Position numbers and translations under genes: made by a program. The notes beneath the pieces were generated by a model. The model made no database searches, was not told where the DNA came from, and was given only the letters and a program-made list of their open reading frames with translations. A stretch of DNA of 64,000 nt from Amyelois transitella (lineage: Eukaryota; Arthropoda; Insecta; Lepidoptera; Pyralidae): positions 7,390,501 to 7,454,500 of the forward strand of contig NC_083518.1 in NCBI RefSeq assembly GCF_032362555.1, read 5' to 3'. Below are positions 58,601 through 64,000 of the stretch, in pieces; the stretch's first letter is position 1, and each line of letters begins with the position of its first letter.

Positions 58601-61034
58601 CTTACCTACATCCATATCTTGCAAATTTTCTACTTTTACTCTTTCCAAAGCGCTGGTTTGCTCCCTTACCCTGTGCCGCCAGCGATTGAAGATACCCCTT
58701 ATCCGGGATATCACCAGTAAATGGTCCGAGTCAATGCCAGCACCGCGATATGCACGGGTATCCAGCACTTTGTTCTTCAATCTTTCATCTACAATCACAA
58801 AGTCTATCATACTTTTTAAAATACCTTCCACTCTTGTGTAGGTGTGGATCTCTTTATGTTGAAACATTGAGTTCGACACAAAAAGATCCCACTCTAGACA
58901 AATTTCCAATTAGGAAGGGAATTATACAAAACAAAAAATCCCGTTCGCTCGTTCTAAAATGGATCTTAAAATATTGCAATAAACACGCTTTTCAAATAAC
59001 TTCTGAAAACTGTGGCTACGCTTTGCCGATACACGCCTCTCTGTCACAGGACTCTTGATGGACCTTCACATGCTTTCCCCATGCGATTTCCACGTGTGTA
59101 CATCTCTGATCCCTGATATTGAGAAATTTGCATTTATTTTCTAAACATTCACAATTTTTTGGATTAATTTACTACAGAAATGGATTTTTCTTCTCATATC
59201 AAAATTTATATATATTATTTGGCGAGAAACGCCGAGAAATTCCTTGTAGTGCACATCTGAATTACATAAAGAACCTAAATGGCTAATTTAAATCTCTCTA
59301 TCTACAATCTATTAGTAACCTTTTTTTTATTATTAAGATTGTAAATTAATTTCAATCACTAGTCAATTGGTCAGTTACCTCTATTATTATGTAAAATTTA
59401 ATGTTTTTTTTTAAATTGTCAGGTGGGGCGTGTGGCCTACGAGATGATGCAGACAAACAGACTGGACGCGTCCAACAGTTTCTATTCACTGGACGACATC
59501 TACTATTTCGGCGGACAAAATGCGCACGATCGCATCGCGGTCATGCCAAATAAGGGCGGGAACCATGATATATCATTAGAGGTGATTTTTTTTACTCTTT
59601 TGTGTCTTTATCCCTTGCGAGATTGACAGAACCAACAGTCATGAAAAGATATTCAGCCCGATGGCTTAGTGATGGCATTTAGATTCAAATAGTGACAGGT
59701 TGCTAGCATATCGCCTAAAAGAAGATCCCAAGTGATAAGCCAGATTATGTGATATCTGCCTACTTCTCTGGAAAAATGTATTACCAACATGTATGAGTCT
59801 TTGGTCCGATTCAGAGCTTGTCCAACTGAATTTTATTTCATTTACTGCCATAATATTTGGTCTAGATACATAAGCCTATTGTTGGATCCCCTTCCCATTT
59901 TTATATAAAATACATACATATGGTTAAGTCTATATCCCTTGCGTCTTGAAAAGACTGAATGGTCACGTTCAGCTATTTGGCTTAATGATAGAATTGAGAT
60001 TCAAATAGTGACAGGTTGCTAGCCCTTCGCCTAAAAAGAATCTCAAGTTTGTAAGCCTATCCCTTAGTCGCCTTTTACGACATCCATGGGAAAGAGATGG
60101 AGTGGTCCTATTCTTGTTTGTATTGGTGCTGGGAACCACACGGCAAAAATACATACATAAAGACAGATATAGTCAATAGACTCCAAAACCATGCTCAGCT
60201 GTGGCCTGGCCCAATGATGGAACCGACATTCAAATGGTTACAATTAATTTATTACTATAGCATAGTGCACTTTTTCTCAATGGTGCAAAATTATATTATG
60301 GCGGCACTGTATGTTCTTTCCTTGCTGCATTTAATAAAAACTTACGTTTATTTACAGGTAAACGATCTTATAGGCATCGCGGGCAACCATTGGAATGGTT
60401 ACGGCCGCGGCACGAACAAGAGGAGTAATGTGGTAAGTGAGCATTTACACACATCGGACACTTGAAATAAATCCATGTTAAGAGTGTTTTTGAAAAAAAA
60501 AGTATTTTGCATTCATCATTCCGACAGTTTTTGGTTTCGGTTGCGACCTGGGTTTGGTTTGTATTACACCTCTACACAATATTACACCACACATTAAATT
60601 TTTTTTTATAATACATACATACATAAAATCACGCCTCTTTCCCGGAGGTAGGCAGAGACTACCTCTTTCCACTTGCCACGATCTCTGCATACTTCCTTTG
60701 CTTCATCCACATTCATAACTCTCTTCATGCAAACTCGGCGGTTTCGGGTACTTTTTTTTTTTTTTAAATATTTGGTTTCAATTAAAATATTTCAAAGATC
60801 AAGATTTTCCTTTGCTTAAGACATTGGGATACATTATGTGGTACTAAAATTTTAAGACCCACATACTTCATTGATTACAGGTGTGCAATTTAAATACTTC
60901 ATATGAATTATTTTTTTATTTTTCAGAACGGCCTCGTCCCTTGGTACAAGACTGCGGATCACCTGGTATTATATCCGTTTCCGGAATACAAGCAAGTGCC
61001 ACTTTATTCCGACACCAGGCAAAAAGAGTTATAA
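46641..61034 (+). CDS. FucT6: Alpha-1,6-fucosyltransferase (FUT8, FucT6)
   Basis: Golgi enzyme adding core alpha-1,6-fucose to N-glycans from GDP-fucose. Twelve coding exons: 46641-46774, 47005-47127, 47511-47720, 49215-49380, 52799-52985, 54615-54714, 55053-55190, 55508-55661, 56111-56284, 59423-59581, 60358-60432, 60927-61034. All are GT-AG with matching phases; 575 residues, the same length as vertebrate FUT8. Type II membrane layout: short tail, anchor at 25-44 ([16 protein letters not shown]), coiled-coil stem (about 50-105), catalytic domain. Motif I is [16 protein letters not shown] (354-369, Arg357/Arg358 for GDP binding), then VYLATDD (Asp401/Asp402) and [20 protein letters not shown]. 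The C-terminal SH3-like domain is at about 502-562 ([14 protein letters not shown]). A relic of a duplicated exon and a large LINE lie in intron 9. Confidence 0.97.
48565..48672 (+). repeat. SINE, family 1 (3' part)
   Basis: 'attaagccattcagctgaac' ... 'gattatatgtatgtaggt', in the FUT8 intron between 47,721 and 49,214. Confidence 0.7.
49920..50040 (+). repeat. RTE-type LINE C-terminal relic
   Basis: Reads [18 protein letters not shown], a decayed form of the RTE segment [18 protein letters not shown]. Frames are broken and the tail is lost. Confidence 0.6.
50570..50792 (-). mobile_element. Non-autonomous Helitron (decayed)
   Basis: On minus it ends CTAG next to T, with a decayed hairpin ('gaacgcggatctacccgcgt' on plus). 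Its body ('tgctccttatagttgcagcg', 'gagattagcgcgtttaaaca', 'cttcagctttataata') is shared with the elements at 11.6 and 14.9 kb. It sits in the 3.4-kb FUT8 intron. Confidence 0.65.
51905..52135 (-). repeat. tRNA-derived SINE (decayed)
   Basis: Fragments of the 32,900-33,310 family ('tttgaccatcctggat', 'gtcaggttttaacacgatcg', 'ggtcaccttaacgtttcgac'). It is strongly diverged. Confidence 0.5.
52425..52755 (-). repeat. SINE family 1 fragment and RTE 3' tail upstream of FUT8 exon 5
   Basis: 52,425-52,500 is a SINE fragment ('ataatcacgtctttatctgt', 'gccaacagtctcgcaga'). 52,680-52,755 is a diverged RTE end ('aaaatcacgtaggggtaggc'), ending about 45 bp before the exon at 52,799. Confidence 0.6.
53260..53470 (-). 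repeat. RTE-like LINE relic
   Basis: On minus, 'ggtcatgttgagaggatgaa' encodes GHVERMNE, the conserved segment [12 protein letters not shown] of RTE-type enzymes. The surrounding frame is broken, and the copy is older than the other RTE fragments here. Confidence 0.55.
55750..55865 (+). repeat. SINE, family 1 (partial)
   Basis: 'ggaccagtccatctctttcc', 'cttcttttaggtgatgggct' and 'acctgtcactatttagatct', 90 bp after a FUT8 exon. Confidence 0.7.
56412..58917 (-). mobile_element. RTE-type LINE, 5'-truncated, with an uninterrupted 824-codon frame
   Basis: Non-LTR retrotransposon antisense in FUT8 intron 9. The frame (58,909-56,435) opens inside the end of the AP-type endonuclease ([24 protein letters not shown]). 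The reverse transcriptase follows ([62 protein letters not shown] with its Asp pair), then a C-terminal region ([35 protein letters not shown]) ending AYPSGKEA. The 3' end is 'gtgattttatgtatgtatgt'. GGAATTA occurs at 56,405-56,411 and 58,918-58,924, a likely target duplication. The endonuclease N-terminus is missing, so this copy should not move on its own. No stop or frameshift: it is young. Confidence 0.92.
59009..59107 (+). pseudogene. Decayed duplicate of a FUT8 catalytic exon
   Basis: Nucleotides align with the 3' part of FUT8 exon 56,111-56,284 from 'actgcggccacg' (56,177) to about 56,276: both have 'acacgcctctct' and 'catgctttcc', and one frame reads [20 protein letters not shown] against [21 protein letters not shown] 2-bp deletion after 'cctctct' shifts the frame. 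The 5' half of the exon, the acceptor and the donor are absent, so it cannot be spliced as an exon. Confidence 0.8.
59605..60240 (-). repeat. Family-1 SINE cluster in a FUT8 intron
   Basis: Three sense-minus copies: 59,605-59,745 (starting 24 bp after a FUT8 exon), 59,915-60,150 (nearly full, ending 'gtgctgggaaccacacggca') and a short third at 60,152-60,240. Each begins near a (TACA)n tract. Confidence 0.75.
60612..60752 (-). repeat. RTE-type LINE 3'-end fragment
   Basis: (CATA)n then 'aaaatcacgcctctttcccg' to 'gcaaactcggcggtttcggg', close to the end of the element at 56,412-58,917. It lies in the last FUT8 intron. Confidence 0.9.
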
Positions 61035-64000
61035 TCCAACCCCAACATTGTACACTCAAATTACAATATGACATAAAGAAGTTTTACTCGATTATTGAAG
61101 AGGTTAAAACGGGCGGCATAATGACCTACTTATAGTACTATGATTTCTTGTCTTGTGGCCCACAAATAACCGATTAAGGGATTCATGCATTATCATGTTA
61201 GTATTCCGAATCGTCATCGTTATCTGACCCATATCGATTTAGCATCTTATTGATATCAGATTTTTTGTGATATAAATCATCTTACAATGTTATGCCAAGT
61301 CGTTCCATTTCAGGTTAAAAATGTATTTGATAATTGGTTCAGAGTACCGACGTCATATACTTTTATTACATTTACCAAATAATTGACCAAATAGGGTTCA
61401 AATGCCGCCATTAATCTCTTTTGAATCGAGTTGTACAACGCTATCATAACTGCCAAAATCTTTGAAAAATTTGACCACAATTTGTTGATTTATATTAACG
61501 TATAATACCGAAATGCGTAACTCTAATTATGTTTTGTCACAATTCCACCAATTTTAATTATTTTTCGTTTTATAATTTGATGTTTATAGTATTGTCAGTT
61601 AGATTAATTGTAAAATTTCAAACTTCAGTGATTTCATTCGTTTCCTTTTTTACAAAAAGATAAGGCATTAGTTGTTTATTAGCTAATATAATTTTATTTA
61701 ACTTTACGTTAATAGATGAATGTATTTTTCGTATAACTTGTGGACATGATATCATATTATTATCCAAACTCATATATGTATTATAATTACACATTGGTCA
61801 CAAAAAGTAAACTTATTCGGTTACTGGTGATATTAGTGTTTTATAAAATAGCTCATGTTAAATAACAATGGAATGTCGACTTAGGTTTTTTAAGTAAACC
61901 CTGTATGTGTCGGCGTAGTAAATTTTTTATAGCCTTTCAGTTTCTTTCGTAGACTCGGAAATATTATGAAATTTTGACCACGAGACTGTATAAAAAAGAT
62001 GCCTTTTTTATTTAGACCTTCCCAAAAGGTGGTGGCGATTTTTTTTTTATTTATAATCTTGCTTTAGTTTATACCGACATTATATTAAATGGATAATTTA
62101 AAAAATGTAATATACCGATTTTGTGCTCAATTTAGTATTAAAAATTACTTTCTCTAATCAAAAAAGATTTTTCTATCTAGTATTTAAAGAATCAAACACG
62201 TCTCAAAATTTGAATATGTTAATACTCGAATATATTTATTATTATATTTTTGTTGAAATTGTTATTTGCTAGCACATTATTTTAAGTATTTGATACTCCT
62301 ATGATATCGAGCAACGGAAAATTCTCGAATATTTTCATGATAGTGTTCATAAATAGTCTTTTTCTACATCACAATTACATTCCTTAAAGGGTTTTTATAT
62401 TTTTAATTTCTTTTCTCTCTTTCTATTCTTTAGAAATCTGTATTGGTATGGAATGGATTTTGAATGAGTGTACAGTACAAACACACACCACAAACCTTAT
62501 TGACTAAAATACCCATGTTTAGACAATTAGGCCATTTTAAACTTTCCCTCATCAAAGATATTACCTGGATATTCAAACAAATTAAAAATAGTTTATAATT
62601 AACTAAGTTCTTCTCATTTTTCTATCTTTAACTTAACCCTTCATTGCATGATTTTTCCTATTTCTAAAAAAAAATACAGGTTGATGTAATTAATGCTCGT
62701 GATTAAAGGAAAAATATTTAAAAAAATCCTAGTATAAATAAGAATTTGAATTATTTAAAAAACAGTGATGAAAATTTACATCATTATGCATTGTTACATA
62801 TATAGCTTAGTACTAAATAAGTCAAAAGATATTGTTTACTTATTCTCCTTTATTCTAAATGATAATTTAAAAAACAACTATTATTTTTATTCAAGCACAA
62901 ATGAACTCCACATTGATTACACGAAATTGTGGAATAGCCTTTACATTTGGGAAATTTACACCGAAGTGATCTTTCTTTTTATTTATTGTAATTCATCTTC
63001 TAGTAGACTGGTACTAGGGTTTTGTTGTACGCAATAGTCATTTATAAAGTTGCCAGCAACAACAAATTTAAAGTTTACAGTTTTTGAGTACCTTTTTTTC
63101 TTCACTAAATGTTATGATTGAAATTTCCATCATCATGCAAAGAAGGGTTAAAGCTCCTGGGTTTAAAACGACTAATGTTATTCTTTTTTTATTTTTGTGA
63201 AGCGTTTATTTTCGGCATCTATGCTTTTTGCGTTTGAATATTTTGGAATATGTTCAGCAACTGTACTATCATAAAATTTTCATGTTTCCTTTTCTCTATG
63301 TTAAGTATATAACTGTCTGGATTAGGTGAAAACGATAAATAGGAACACACACACTTGCCTTCAATAGATATTAGATGTTATATATCTTTATATAAAAGAA
63401 ATATGTTAGATCAATGGCCTCGTTTCTATATTTCTATACTATAGCTTTATATTTAATATATATCACGGTCTAAAACACTTTCACTTTGTATTTTATTAAC
63501 ATATATACAAATAGTCACGTCTATATCCCATGCGGTGTAGATAGAGTCAACTGTCTTGAAAAGAAAATTTTATTTATACTAAAATAATTGAGATTTTAAT
63601 TAAAAAAAGTTTTATTAATTTATTTTTCCGGGATATCGTGTAACTAGAAGGATTTATCTCAAATTATGTAAGTGTCCTCATCACTACTTACAGATGAATA
63701 CAAATTGTATGGAAATCCGGATTTCCCTTTCAATATTACAACCCATCTTGGGAAAGGTTCACTGACCTGCATCAGTATAGATACACTCTATTTAGAGCAC
63801 TTTTTTGGTTTTGTTGGTAAAACTCGCGTGTAATGTTTTTGTGTTTTATTTTAAATTTGATGCGATCAGAAATCTATTTTGCAATCAATATATTTGATTT
63901 AGTGAAATTAGACTGCTAGTATCGAACGTAGCTTTTCGTATTTTAGCAAATTTCCAAATTTATTTAATTTCCTTCTTAATGTTAATCATGAATAATGCCA
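61035..64000. other. FUT8 3' UTR and downstream flank
   Basis: AT-rich, without a recognisable gene. 63,500-63,565 is a family-1 SINE fragment ('agtcacgtctatatcccatg', 'gtcaactgtcttgaaaag'), sense-minus. No clear AATAAA was fixed for FUT8; ATTAAA occurs near 62,083. The 90-codon frame at 62,765-63,037 is low-complexity and probably chance. Confidence 0.45.

Noticed and set aside
1-64000. CRISPR arrays, bacterial operons or prophage
   Set aside because: Interrupted genes, GT-AG introns and insect repeats show a eukaryotic nuclear sequence. The repeated blocks are SINE and LINE copies without regular spacing.

Overview
The window looks like nuclear DNA from a moth or butterfly (Lepidoptera). 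It is AT-rich, its genes have many short exons with canonical GT-AG introns, and it is full of repeats of lepidopteran type: tRNA-derived SINEs, small Helitrons inserted between A and T, an RTE-type LINE with an (ATGT)n tail, a CR1/Jockey-like LINE and Tc1/mariner relics. All exon boundaries below were worked out by hand from splice sites, reading phase and family knowledge.

Layout. 1.7-5.1 kb, minus strand: proteasome subunit Rpn2/PSMD1. 5.6-16.3 kb, plus strand: signal recognition particle receptor alpha, 11 coding exons, sharing a 519-bp divergent promoter region with Rpn2. 18.7-22.0 kb, plus: a four-pass membrane protein with an acidic tail. 25.7-31.6 kb, minus: a previously unnamed chimeric gene (see below). 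36.1-44.5 kb, minus: maelstrom (mael), a piRNA-pathway gene, 11 coding exons, 449 residues. 45.6-61.0 kb, plus: alpha-1,6-fucosyltransferase (FUT8/FucT6), 12 coding exons, 575 residues, divergent from mael. The ends (1-1.6 kb and 61-64 kb) hold only repeats and flank.

The main discovery candidate lies at 23-40 kb. A segment carrying the last five coding exons of mael plus its downstream flank (about 34.15-39.66 kb) has a diverged second copy at about 23.06-30.06 kb. In the second copy every mael-tail exon is still open, every splice site is canonical and every phase matches. Two of the exons have been duplicated again, each as a frame-neutral exon. These exons splice in phase onto a single 150-codon exon (31,113-31,562) that encodes a coiled coil unrelated to mael. 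The predicted 281-residue product has the mael C-terminal tail but no HMG box and no MAEL nuclease-like domain. The two tails are only about half identical in protein, so intact frames suggest the copy has been under selection.

Other points of interest: a LINE inserted just upstream of a 3' splice site of the SRP receptor gene; a decayed copy of a FUT8 catalytic exon; two uORFs in front of FUT8, the second ending in a TAATG overlap with the start codon; near-perfect palindromes that look like template-switch products; a SINE whose 3' end mimics the RTE element's 3' end; and nested repeats that give a relative insertion order.
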